DNA from: Candidatus Atribacteria bacterium | GTDB lineage: Bacteria > Atribacterota > Phoenicimicrobiia > Phoenicimicrobiales > Stramentimicrobiaceae | Direction: 5' to 3' | Assembly: GCA_016934875.1 (NCBI GenBank) | Contig: JAFGSC010000320.1 | Span: 1-35,427, forward strand | Length of the DNA stretch: 35,427 nucleotides | Shown: positions 1 to 7,523 of the stretch, one piece after another | Position numbering within the stretch: position 1 is the first letter of the stretch | Layout: the number at the start of each line of letters is the position of its first letter | Position numbers and translations under genes: made by a program | The notes under the pieces: model-generated | The model's input: only the letters and a program-made list of their open reading frames with translations | Databases searched by the model: none | Told to the model about the DNA's origin: nothing

Positions 1-437
1 GTGGTAAATATTAATTTCCCTGGATTTTTTAATGCCCTTGTCACATTTTTAAGAATTTCGAAATTCATTTCATCAGTCTCCATCAAAGGGAAACCGCCTT
101 CACAAAGCATTATGGCGGCATCAAATTCACCGTCAAAAGGAAGCTTGCGGGCATCATATTGCTGAAAATCAATTTTCAGATTAAGCTGTTTTGCTTTCTC
201 CTTTGCTCTGGCAAGCTGAGATTCCGACAAATCAATTCCTGTCACTCTATAGCCTCGTTTCGATAACTCAACCGAATGCCTTCCCGTTCCACACCCGATA
301 TCAATGATTCTTGTATTTTTATTATTATTTAGCTCTTGTTCAATAAAGTCGCATTCCCCAAGGGTTCCTTGAACAAAACATTCCTTATCATATTTCTGCG
401 CATAATTTTCAAACAATGACTCATACCACTGCTTCAT
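1..437 (-). CDS. Class I SAM-dependent methyltransferase, 3' end outside window
   Basis: The reading frame opens at an ATG (435-437) with GAGGAG about 7 bases upstream and stays open to the window edge, so only the N-terminal ~145 residues are present. The glycine-rich motif I (DIGCGTGRHS) lies near residues 46-55, followed by an acidic residue at the end of the next strand (VTGIDLS), the usual S-adenosylmethionine pocket. A later segment (FDAAIMLCEGGFPLM) matches the motif IV region of the family. The substrate cannot be told; the closest pattern is small-molecule or ubiquinone-type methyltransferases. It reads away from the nitroreductase gene in the same direction, with 127 bases between them. 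Confidence 0.85.
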   Translation of the reverse strand, partial: MKQWYESLFENYAQKYDKECFVQGTLGECDFIEQELNNNKNTRIIDIGCGTGRHSVELSKRGYRVTGIDLSESQLARAKEKAKQLNLKIDFQQYDARKLPFDGEFDAAIMLCEGGFPLMETDEMNFEILKNVTRALKNPGKLIFT

Positions 438-533
438 TATTGTCTCCTCTCATCCATCAAATCTACAATTATCTACAATGACCATTGCACCGTTTAAGTT
501 TACACCTGCTAAATTGAGGCGATTCTAATATTT

Positions 534-549
534 AAACTGTCCCCTGTTT
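534..549. repeat. REP-like motif
   Basis: A short interrupted palindrome (AAACTGTCCCCTGTTT) resembles the hairpins flanking the transposase at 1424-2106, which share an AAACA-GGGGAC-type core. It may be a solitary REP-like copy or a scar of an excised element. The match is short, so this is tentative. Confidence 0.35.
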
Positions 550-564
550 GTGAGAAAGAAATCT

Positions 565-1071
565 TTATCTCATGTAACGAACCAATTCATCGATGGATTT
601 GCGTTTTTTTATTCCCGGATTATCTGCCGGATAGCCTATCGGCGTAAAAGCAATGGGTTCCATATCTTGAGGGAGATCAAGGAATTTCCGTGCCGCATCC
701 GGATCAAAGGCCCCTACCCAACAAGTGCCAAGTCCCAAATCTGTTGCAGAGAGAACGATATGATCCATGACAATAGCAGAATCCACATCAACATAATTCC
801 TTCCATCCCGGCGAACCCAATTTCCTTCCGGAATTCCGCATATCCCTATAACATAAGGAGTTTGAACAAACCATTCCCTATGGTATATTTTTCTTAATTC
901 ATCTTTAAAGCCTGCAGTTTTGATGACAAAAAGTCTAAAACTCTGCCTGTTGGCTGCTGTCGGAGCCAGTCTTGCTGCTTCTAAAACCTTATCGATTATA
1001 TTGGTTGGTATATCATCCGGTTTATAGGCTCGTACGCTATATCTTTTCTGAATCAATTCTTGAAATTCCAT
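565..1071 (-). CDS. Nitroreductase family FMN-dependent oxidoreductase
   Basis: This 168-residue protein is a short, single-domain member of the nitroreductase fold, which binds FMN and reduces nitro compounds, quinones or similar acceptors with NAD(P)H. The N-terminal RYSVRAY segment (residues 10-16) is the usual FMN-phosphate-binding stretch; APTAANRQSF (36-45) is the second flavin loop, and LGLGTCWVGAF near residue 115 is the conserved C-terminal core. The start ATG is preceded by AAAGGAG at good spacing. It stands alone, with gene-poor sequence on both sides. The true substrate is unknown; many homologues of this length are annotated only as nitroreductase. Confidence 0.9.
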   Translation of the reverse strand: MEFQELIQKRYSVRAYKPDDIPTNIIDKVLEAARLAPTAANRQSFRLFVIKTAGFKDELRKIYHREWFVQTPYVIGICGIPEGNWVRRDGRNYVDVDSAIVMDHIVLSATDLGLGTCWVGAFDPDAARKFLDLPQDMEPIAFTPIGYPADNPGIKKRKSIDELVRYMR

Positions 1072-1297
1072 AATCTATTACTCCTTTTATTGATTTTATT
1101 TTGAATCTGGAACGATACTCTTTATCATTATATCTATAATAATTATTATTCACACATCAATCAAATTTCAGGATATTTTTTTATCTCTCATAGATTCTAT
1201 TAAACTTAATCTACTATCATATATACCCTGGTGTCAAGTAGTCACTCATCACTATTGGTATCATGCACGCCAATTGGCATTTCTTAGGGGAGGTGAT

Positions 1298-1330
1298 ATG
1301 ACAAAGTTTTCCGAGAAATTAGATAGGTAA
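1298..1330 (+). other. Ten-codon frame behind a strong ribosome binding site
   Basis: A near-perfect Shine-Dalgarno (AGGGGAGGTGAT) precedes ATG and a ten-residue frame (MTKFSEKLDR) ending in TAA, which overlaps the next ATG as TAATG. The downstream frame runs into the transposase on the opposite strand and looks non-coding. This is either the 5' stub of a gene cut off by the insertion of the element at 1424 or a leader peptide. It is one of very few plus-strand translation signals in the window. Confidence 0.3.
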
Positions 1331-1423
1331 TGACCCGGTTATGGGATAAAACATGTCATCTTATTTTTTCTTATATTTCAAGACCTAACCTGTCTCTTGA
1401 CTCTGGTGAGATGCATTGTTACA

Positions 1424-2106
1424 AAAAACAAAGGGACGGTTTTCTGTTTTACATTTTAAAGATCTTATTGACTGTCAATCCGGTCAATCTGGATACCTGC
1501 CTTAAAGAGCACACATCCATTTCTTTTAGATATTTTAAAACCTTGTCTTGTATTATTGTAGGCGCATTTTGCAGGGTGACTAATTCTATATGATATTTAC
1601 CTAATACTAAATGCCTTATCTCTTTATCGGATAGAGTCTCTCTTTTTGTGGGCATCTCAAGACATTGATCATTGTTTGATTCTTGGTTAAACCGTTTGAA
1701 TCTTTCTATCGCTTTATCCCTTTCTTGGTGGAACATTTTAAGGGCAAATGCGATATTGACTATCTTCGGTTGGTTAATATATTCATTATAACTACTCCAT
1801 TGACAGGAGGCAATATCATCAGTTAATCCTGCTTTTAGGGGATTTTGGTGGATGTATCTCAACACAGTCAGGAAATAGACATAGATTTCATATTCACTTT
1901 TTTTATGGTACTTAGAAAGAATGGCCATAAATTTTTCATCATCTTCATCAACGGAGAAGATATTCTGCTGATTGATGCCTCTTGTCATGATGTGATAGAT
2001 TTTACTTTTACTTTTAATTCTGGCTATTCTTGGCATAAAAATTATCTCAATAATAGTTCACAGTAGTATTGGAGTGATGTCAAACAAAGAACCATCCCCT
2101 TGTTTT
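1424..2106 (-). mobile_element. REP-associated transposase element with REP-like hairpins at both ends
   Basis: The transposase remnant (1449-2036) is bracketed by two similar imperfect hairpins. The left one (about 1424-1450) has an AAACAAAGGGACGG core and the right one (about 2081-2106) has the same kind of core in reverse orientation. This is the arrangement expected for a RAYT/IS200-like single-strand transposon. The right end falls inside the 3' part of the Ig-like lipoprotein gene, so the element seems to have inserted there and truncated it. The exact termini are not determined. Confidence 0.6.
1449..2036 (-). pseudogene. REP-associated tyrosine transposase (Y1/HUH) with internal in-frame deletion
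   Basis: The 195-residue product begins with the family signature MPRIARIKSKSKIYHIMTRG and continues NQQNIF, typical of RAYT transposases. At about residue 54 (near base 1875) the sequence jumps from the strand EYEIYVY directly to YFLTVLRYIHQNP. In intact relatives some 55-60 residues lie between these points, including the HxH metal-binding motif (GNHIHLL-type). The catalytic-tyrosine helix (RYIHQNP) and a C-terminal helix-turn-helix (LRQVSRLTGLTVNKI) remain. Without the HUH motif it should not cleave DNA. The frame is still open, so it could still encode a DNA-binding fragment. The family assignment is firm; the deletion is inferred from the family pattern. Confidence 0.8.
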
Positions 2107-2389
2107 CCTTTCGTTGCGATCAGGGTATAGGCGGTATCTGTGGTAGGATTAACGGTAGTTGTTCCGGTTAAAGGGACAGTGTGCCTATGCCATAATCAAT
2201 GGTGACACTGTCAGCATCGGTAACGGTCCAACTTAAAGTGGCACTATCCCCTGCTACAATGGTTGATGGACTGGCAAAAAAGGAGTGGATGACTGGGTTG
2301 GTTCCATTACAGCCGGATAAAATAGCAAATAATAAGATAATCAGAAAAATTTTGAGATAGCCTCTGTCATTCTTGCTTATTCCTTTCAT
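2058..2389 (-). pseudogene. Ig-like-domain lipoprotein, frameshifted and truncated by a transposon
   Basis: The ATG at 2389 has AGGAGG about ten bases upstream. A signal peptide ends in a lipobox (ILSGC), followed by a bacterial Ig-like repeat: SPSTIVAGDSATLSWTV, then DSVTIDYGIGT. The first frame stops at 2168. The expected continuation (TGTTTVNPTTDTAYTLIAT) sits in another frame from about 2185 down to about 2110, showing a single-base frameshift. Immediately after that segment the sequence becomes the REP-like end of the transposable element, so the original C-terminus is lost. It was probably a surface-exposed adhesive or structural lipoprotein. Confidence 0.75.
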
Positions 2390-2553
2390 TTGAATTGACC
2401 TCCTCTTATTTCAGGATAGGAATTGTATTGAAGTAAGTAACCATCACATCCTTATAATGTTGGATAATATTCTAGAATTTTTTTTAGCTTATTTTTTAAA
2501 TTGAATATTATAATCTCAATGGTTGAAAACTTAGGGACAAAGGTATGATCAAA

Positions 2554-2715
2554 CTAATCATACTCAAAACTTTCAGTTTCTATAAATTTTAGTTTTATCC
2601 CTTTTTTCAAAAACCCCTCTTTATCGTAAAGTTCAGCCTCACCGATTTGATTTATGTAATTTGTCCTTCCTGAAGTCTTGCAAATTTCTATAATGCGATC
2701 TTGATTTTTCAACAT
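2554..2715 (-). pseudogene. C-terminal fragment of a WbqC-family protein
   Basis: This 53-residue frame aligns by eye with the C-terminal third of the intact WbqC-family protein at 19242-19952. Both share ICK..G, then Y-N, then G..E.YD, F.K.GI and KF, in the same order and spacing. Upstream the frame breaks into stops and no N-terminal half was found, so this is a gene fragment. It suggests that pieces of a second polysaccharide locus were once here. Confidence 0.55.
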
Positions 2716-3047
2716 AGCAATAAGTTATTCTACAAGAAATTATGCTCATATATTCCTTAAAAATTTCTCCAGATTTTTCTTCACTTCTAAATTTGGAGTT
2801 GTTAAGAATAATACCATCATGATAAATAATTAAATTTTTATTTGAAAATAATCCAGCGTAATAACTTCTTTAAATCATAAATTTTACTACTTTCAAATGG
2901 TGGTTACGCTTGAAATTAATGATTATGAGTAAATTTTTTTAGAAACATTCATTTTGTAAAATCTCTGATGTATAGTTTTAGGCGAGCTCTATAATTCAGA
3001 ATTTATATTCTTTAAAATAATTTTGACTAGTTTATGTAACATTTTTA
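2716..3047. other. Gene-poor AT-rich stretch
   Basis: No intact gene is visible. A stop-free minus-strand frame of about 75 codons overlaps the WbqC fragment and extends to about 2870, but it matches no family that I recognise and has no ribosome binding site. It is probably eroded coding DNA. The stretch also carries the downstream flank of the TRAP permease gene. Confidence 0.4.
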
Positions 3048-5036
3048 CTATCTATTTTTATTAATAGTATTCTTTCTTGATTTTAATTTGGTCCTTGTTA
3101 GATGAATCATAAAACCTATAATCACACAAAAGAATCCCACAATGGAAACGTTAATGCTTGGTTGAATTACCAAAACTATACTACCTATTAATAGTAATAA
3201 TCGTTCTACCCATATCAACCTTTCAAATAATACATTTTGAGCAACAGAAGACAAGGAAATCGCAGCTATAGCAGTAATAATATAAGCTATGATTACCTGA
3301 ATGGCTGTACCTTCCATCATAAGATGAGGTCTATAAACCACCGCAAATGGTATCAAATATGCAACAATAGCAAGCTTAACACCTTCAAATCCAACTTTCA
3401 TCGCTGGCGCACCTGATACGGCAGCGGCGGCAAAAGAAGCCATGCAAACTGGTGGAGTTATGCTAGATAAGGTAGCAAAATAGAATACAAACATATGCCC
3501 AGCTAATCTACTTACTCCAAGTTCCATCAATGCAGGTACACCAAAAATCATAGTTATAACATAAGCTGCTGCTGTTGGAAGCCCCATACCCAAAAAAATT
3601 GAAGAAATCATTATTAATAATAACGCGGATAGTAAATTACCTCCAGATAATCGAATAATAATTGCAGTAAACTTAAGTGGCAAACCAGATAATTCCAAAA
3701 CACCTAATATAATTGAAGCACATATTAAAGCTGAAGCTATAGAACACATTTTATAGCCAGTACTTTCTAGCGCATTTAAAGCAATCTTTAAATTGAATCT
3801 TGTTTCTTTCTTAATAAAACTGATAACTATAAGGGCTCCTGTGGATAATAAAGCAGAAAAGTAAGCACTGTACCCACGCAGTAACAATGATAATAGCAAT
3901 ATTACAGGTAATAACAGATGACCCCAGGTAAGCATTATTTTTTTTACAGAAAAAGATTTTAAACGGGAATCAATATAGGTTCCAATATTTTGAGAAATAG
4001 TTCTAAAATGAACACTGGAATAGACAGATAATACATAAAGAGTGGCAGGAAGAAAAGAGGCTGCCATTACCCTTACATATCCTAATCCTGTATATTCAGC
4101 AATGAGGAATGCAGAACTTCCCATGGCTGGAGGCATCCATTGTCCAACAGTTGAAGCTGCAGCCTCAACTGCCCCTGCAAAATAATCCTTAAATCCACTT
4201 TTTATCATTAATGGTATAGTTATTGTGCCTGTAGTATATACATTTGAAACAGTACTGCCTGAAACCATTCCAAATAGAGCACTCCCAATTACTGAGGATT
4301 TTGCCGGTCCTCCTCTTAATTTTTTAGTCGCTGTAGAGGCCAATAACATAAAGAAATCATCTCCGCCTGCAGCAATTAAGAATGCTCCCAGCAATATAAA
4401 GCCAAAAACATAAGTGGATGAAACTGCTGTCACTCTTCCAAAAATTCCTGAAGGTATAAGAAATAATTGGTCTGTAAGTCGAGTTAGGCTCACTCCGGTA
4501 TGCCTAAAAATTCCTGGGAAATACTGTCCAAACAATCCATGAATCATAACTACTACTGCTACTAAACTTAACGCAAGACCAAAAGAACGACGAACAGCTT
4601 CAAGTACGCTTAAAACAAGAACTGCTGCAAAAAAATAATCTAATATTTCAACTGGACTTAAGAAAGCATATCTATATACAATTCGATCAAAATCAATTTG
4701 TAGATATGCAGTAGCAATAAAAATACCTATTATTATTAAAATATCATACCAAGGAATCCGATCTTTTGAAGCATGAGAATTTAAAGGATACAGCCCAAAT
4801 ACCAGTATGAGAGCAAAAGCAACGTGAATAGGCCTAAACCTAAGCGGTTCTGGCATTCCTGTTACTAGAGCCCAAGCATGATAGACCGTCATTGATATAG
4901 CAACAATCGAGATAAAAGTACCATCATAACCTTTTAATTTCCTTTGTTTTCCTAAATATTTACCTGAGACATCCTTTTTTAACAATCTTTCAGTTTCTTT
5001 ACTATTATTACTATCATTCATTCTAATACATCCCAC
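3048..5036 (-). CDS. TAXI-type TRAP transporter, fused small and large permease subunits
   Basis: The 662-residue polytopic membrane protein has the length and layout of TAXI-type TRAP permeases, in which the small (DctQ-like) and large (DctM-like) subunits are one chain. About the first 170 residues form the small-subunit part. The long remainder carries the DctM signature region (GSALFGMVSGSTVSNVYTTG, then a GAVEAAASTVGQWMPPAMG-type loop) and its repeat (LGMGLPTAAAYV, ITPPVCMASFAAAA). These pseudo-symmetric hairpin loops bind Na+ and substrate in the family. It lies 89 bases downstream of its binding-protein gene on the same strand. Two ATGs (5036 and 5021) are possible starts; neither has a strong ribosome binding site. 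Confidence 0.92.
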   Translation of the reverse strand: MGCIRMNDSNNSKETERLLKKDVSGKYLGKQRKLKGYDGTFISIVAISMTVYHAWALVTGMPEPLRFRPIHVAFALILVFGLYPLNSHASKDRIPWYDILIIIGIFIATAYLQIDFDRIVYRYAFLSPVEILDYFFAAVLVLSVLEAVRRSFGLALSLVAVVVMIHGLFGQYFPGIFRHTGVSLTRLTDQLFLIPSGIFGRVTAVSSTYVFGFILLGAFLIAAGGDDFFMLLASTATKKLRGGPAKSSVIGSALFGMVSGSTVSNVYTTGTITIPLMIKSGFKDYFAGAVEAAASTVGQWMPPAMGSSAFLIAEYTGLGYVRVMAASFLPATLYVLSVYSSVHFRTISQNIGTYIDSRLKSFSVKKIMLTWGHLLLPVILLLSLLLRGYSAYFSALLSTGALIVISFIKKETRFNLKIALNALESTGYKMCSIASALICASIILGVLELSGLPLKFTAIIIRLSGGNLLSALLLIMISSIFLGMGLPTAAAYVITMIFGVPALMELGVSRLAGHMFVFYFATLSSITPPVCMASFAAAAVSGAPAMKVGFEGVKLAIVAYLIPFAVVYRPHLMMEGTAIQVIIAYIITAIAAISLSSVAQNVLFERLIWVERLLLLIGSIVLVIQPSINVSIVGFFCVIIGFMIHLTRTKLKSRKNTINKNR

Positions 5037-5125
5037 GATTCCATCAGATCAGGAGATAAAAGATAATATAAATACGATGATTTTTTATTGTGTCAGATCC
5101 ATTATAAACGAAATCTACAGTCTCA

Positions 5126-6136
5126 TTATTTTATATAACCTAATTCTCTAAAGGCTTTTTCTGCTCCCGGATGAAGAGGAATGGTGATTTCCCATCCTAC
5201 CGAAGGTTCAAATGCTTTCATTCCGATAAAAGCTCTTTCCCATCTTTCTTTATTTTCTAAAATAATTTTAGTCATTTCATAAGCAATATCGTCTTCAAGG
5301 TCTTTATGAACGATGAGCATATTTTTTTCTATGGGAGAGGTCCAGCTATAATCTACACCCGGGTATGCCCCAGCCGGTACCGTTTCCGGAGGTCTGTTAT
5401 GTTTTTTTTCCATTATTTCCAAAACTTCCTCATCAACTGATAGTAATTCAATATCTCTTTGGCTTGCAAGCTCTGTTATGCCAGGATGATAGACAGGAAA
5501 ACTATTCCACAATCCATCTAAATGACCATCTTTTATCGCAGCAAGAGCGTCTGAATAGTCAGTAAATGATACATTGCCTCCCCAATTTTTAATATCCTCA
5601 TAAGTCACACCATAGTATCCCAGAATCATTCTAGCAGCAATTTCTCCTCCAGTGCCTCGACTACCTACACTGACCTTGATGCCGGGTTTGTTTTCTAAAA
5701 ACTCACCTAAAGTCCTTATGCCTTCAGGAACAACATTTGATCTTAATACCCAGTGGCTGACACCACCATATCCTATATTTGTTAAACCTCTAAGATTTTT
5801 GAATCCCTCATCATATCCTACCTTGGCAAATTCACCTTTACCTTCATAAGCTTCTTCAGCGGTTGGCATATAACAAATTGCCATATCTCTTGAACCTTTT
5901 GTACCTACATTTACGGCATTGGTAAAACTCCCGCCAGGAACAACCGTTATATTTAAACCTTCTATAAACTCTTCAAATGCATCTGTAAAAGCTGCTCCCA
6001 TTATAAAGTAAGTACCTCCAATGCTGCCTGCGTGAAAGGTAAAATTCATAGCCTGATCTTGGTCTAGCGCAAAGCTTGTAATAAAACTTGACAAAGAAAA
6101 GATAGCAATTAATACTATTAAAATCATCTTTTTCAT
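5126..6136 (-). CDS. TAXI-family TRAP transporter solute-binding protein
   Basis: The protein has 336 residues with an N-terminal signal peptide (about residues 1-24). The TAXI-family motif GSIGGTYFIMGAAF (37-50) is followed by VVPGGSFTNAVNV and SVGSRGTGGE, the usual ligand-contacting glycine-rich turns. It would be exported and deliver a carboxylate-type solute to the permease encoded just downstream. TAXI ligands known in the literature include glutamate and 2-oxoglutarate-like acids, but the ligand here is unknown. AAGGAG precedes the ATG at good spacing. The dehydratase gene is 145 bases upstream, suggesting an operon of enzyme, binding protein and permease. Confidence 0.92.
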   Translation of the reverse strand: MKKMILIVLIAIFSLSSFITSFALDQDQAMNFTFHAGSIGGTYFIMGAAFTDAFEEFIEGLNITVVPGGSFTNAVNVGTKGSRDMAICYMPTAEEAYEGKGEFAKVGYDEGFKNLRGLTNIGYGGVSHWVLRSNVVPEGIRTLGEFLENKPGIKVSVGSRGTGGEIAARMILGYYGVTYEDIKNWGGNVSFTDYSDALAAIKDGHLDGLWNSFPVYHPGITELASQRDIELLSVDEEVLEIMEKKHNRPPETVPAGAYPGVDYSWTSPIEKNMLIVHKDLEDDIAYEMTKIILENKERWERAFIGMKAFEPSVGWEITIPLHPGAEKAFRELGYIK

Positions 6137-6207
6137 TGTAATTACTCCTTAGTTAATATTATTTTATTTTGACAATCGATCAATTTAAACATAAACTAAT
6201 TAAGCTA

Positions 6208-6227
6208 CATACTAATACACCTCCTTT
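6208..6227 (-). promoter_or_regulatory. Consensus Shine-Dalgarno leading to an ATG-TAG start-stop
   Basis: On the minus strand AAAGGAGGTG is followed eight bases later by ATG and at once by the stop TAG. It lies between the dehydratase stop and the TAXI binding-protein start. It could be a decayed gene start or a ribosome-loading site that protects or tunes the downstream mRNA. Confidence 0.4.
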
Positions 6228-6281
6228 ATCTTTGATGATTTGTATAACTATTATGTATCAAAATACAAGTAATATATTATA

Positions 6282-7454
6282 TTACTGATCGATTACTGAT
6301 CCATCTTCGTGTAAGCGTGCTTCGAGTGGACGCTGTTTAAAAGGATATTTTCTTTCAGCATCATCCAATAACTCTACTCCAATGCCAGGTTTATCAGGTA
6401 TAATAATATAACCATTTTGCACTTCAATGAAGTCCTTAACAATTTCCATCTTTGCCGGTCTATTATCGCCAAAAACTCCACCAGCAGGTATATATAATCC
6501 CCCTTCTGGATATTCCTGAAGGGCAAAATTAGGAATAGCTGCTGCTACTTGTATACAGGCAGCTAAACTTACAGGACCTAACGGATTATGGGGAACTACA
6601 TCTACATAGTAGGCTTCTGCCAGAGCAGCTATTTTCTTACAATGTGTAATGCCTCCTGCTAGACATATATCAGGACGGATATATTGAACTGCCCCTCTTT
6701 TTAAAAGCATTTCAAACTCATAAATAGTATGCAATCGTTCTCCAGTAGCAATAGGAATATTGATTTTATTGGCAACAAATTCCAGAGCATCAAAATTATC
6801 TGGGGGTATAGGATCTTCAAAAAAAAGAGGTCTATATTCTTCAATACCCCTGGCTAATGTAATAGCTTCCGAAGGTTTTAAACGCCGGTGAATTTCTACA
6901 CATAAATCCAATTCACTTCCAACTGCTTCTCTACAGTGCCTAATTGTGTCGATAGCATCTTGTATCTTTGAAAAATGAGTTTTAAAAAAAGGCTTGGATC
7001 TGGGTTCGTCTAAAAAAGGATTCAAGTGCCCAACAGCAGTATATCCCCTTTCTTTTGCTGAAATACAACTCCTTATCAATTCCTCTTTAGTCTTACCAAA
7101 TACATGGAGATAAACCCGAGCTTTATTTCGACACTTTCCACCTAATAACTGATATACAGGTGTATTAAAAAATTTTCCCTCTATATCCCATAAGGCAATA
7201 TCTATAGCACTAATCGCCCCCATTATTGCAGCCCCCCGAAAATGAAAACAACGATACATATATTGCCAATGGTGCTCTATTTGAAGAGGATCCTTACCTA
7301 TTAAATATTCTCTGAATATTTTGATTACAGCTTCAGAAGCTTCTAGAAAAGCCCATGCACCGGATTCTCCAACTCCAATAATTCCATTATCAGTTTCTAC
7401 CTGAACATATAAGCATCTGTCTATTTTTATTGTTCTGACACTGGTAATTTTCAA
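6282..7454 (-). CDS. Enolase-superfamily sugar-acid dehydratase (D-galactonate dehydratase-like)
   Basis: The 390-residue mandelate racemase/muconate lactonizing enzyme-type protein has a two-part enolase fold. Likely metal ligands are E187 (in VEIHRR), E213 (FFEDP) and E239 (TGERLHT). H189 and H289 (VPHNPLGP) sit where the acid/base histidines of D-galactonate dehydratase occur. Such enzymes remove water from a sugar acid to give a 2-keto-3-deoxy acid. The first metal ligand is Glu rather than the Asp of E. coli DgoD, so the substrate may be another aldonate. The start is TTG, chosen because GGAGG lies five bases upstream. It sits between an ATP-grasp gene (69 bases upstream) and a TAXI transporter, fitting uptake and use of an acid sugar. 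Confidence 0.85.
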   Translation of the reverse strand: MKITSVRTIKIDRCLYVQVETDNGIIGVGESGAWAFLEASEAVIKIFREYLIGKDPLQIEHHWQYMYRCFHFRGAAIMGAISAIDIALWDIEGKFFNTPVYQLLGGKCRNKARVYLHVFGKTKEELIRSCISAKERGYTAVGHLNPFLDEPRSKPFFKTHFSKIQDAIDTIRHCREAVGSELDLCVEIHRRLKPSEAITLARGIEEYRPLFFEDPIPPDNFDALEFVANKINIPIATGERLHTIYEFEMLLKRGAVQYIRPDICLAGGITHCKKIAALAEAYYVDVVPHNPLGPVSLAACIQVAAAIPNFALQEYPEGGLYIPAGGVFGDNRPAKMEIVKDFIEVQNGYIIIPDKPGIGVELLDDAERKYPFKQRPLEARLHEDGSVIDQ

Positions 7455-7523
7455 TTAAACCTCCAATTATATTAGAAAGAATAATATTAATATAAACTTT
7501 TCCCTTATTGATTAGAAAAACAA

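Noticed and set aside
550..897. A 115-codon open frame on the plus strand
   Set aside because: It lies opposite the nitroreductase gene, has no ribosome binding site and resembles no protein; it is a shadow frame.
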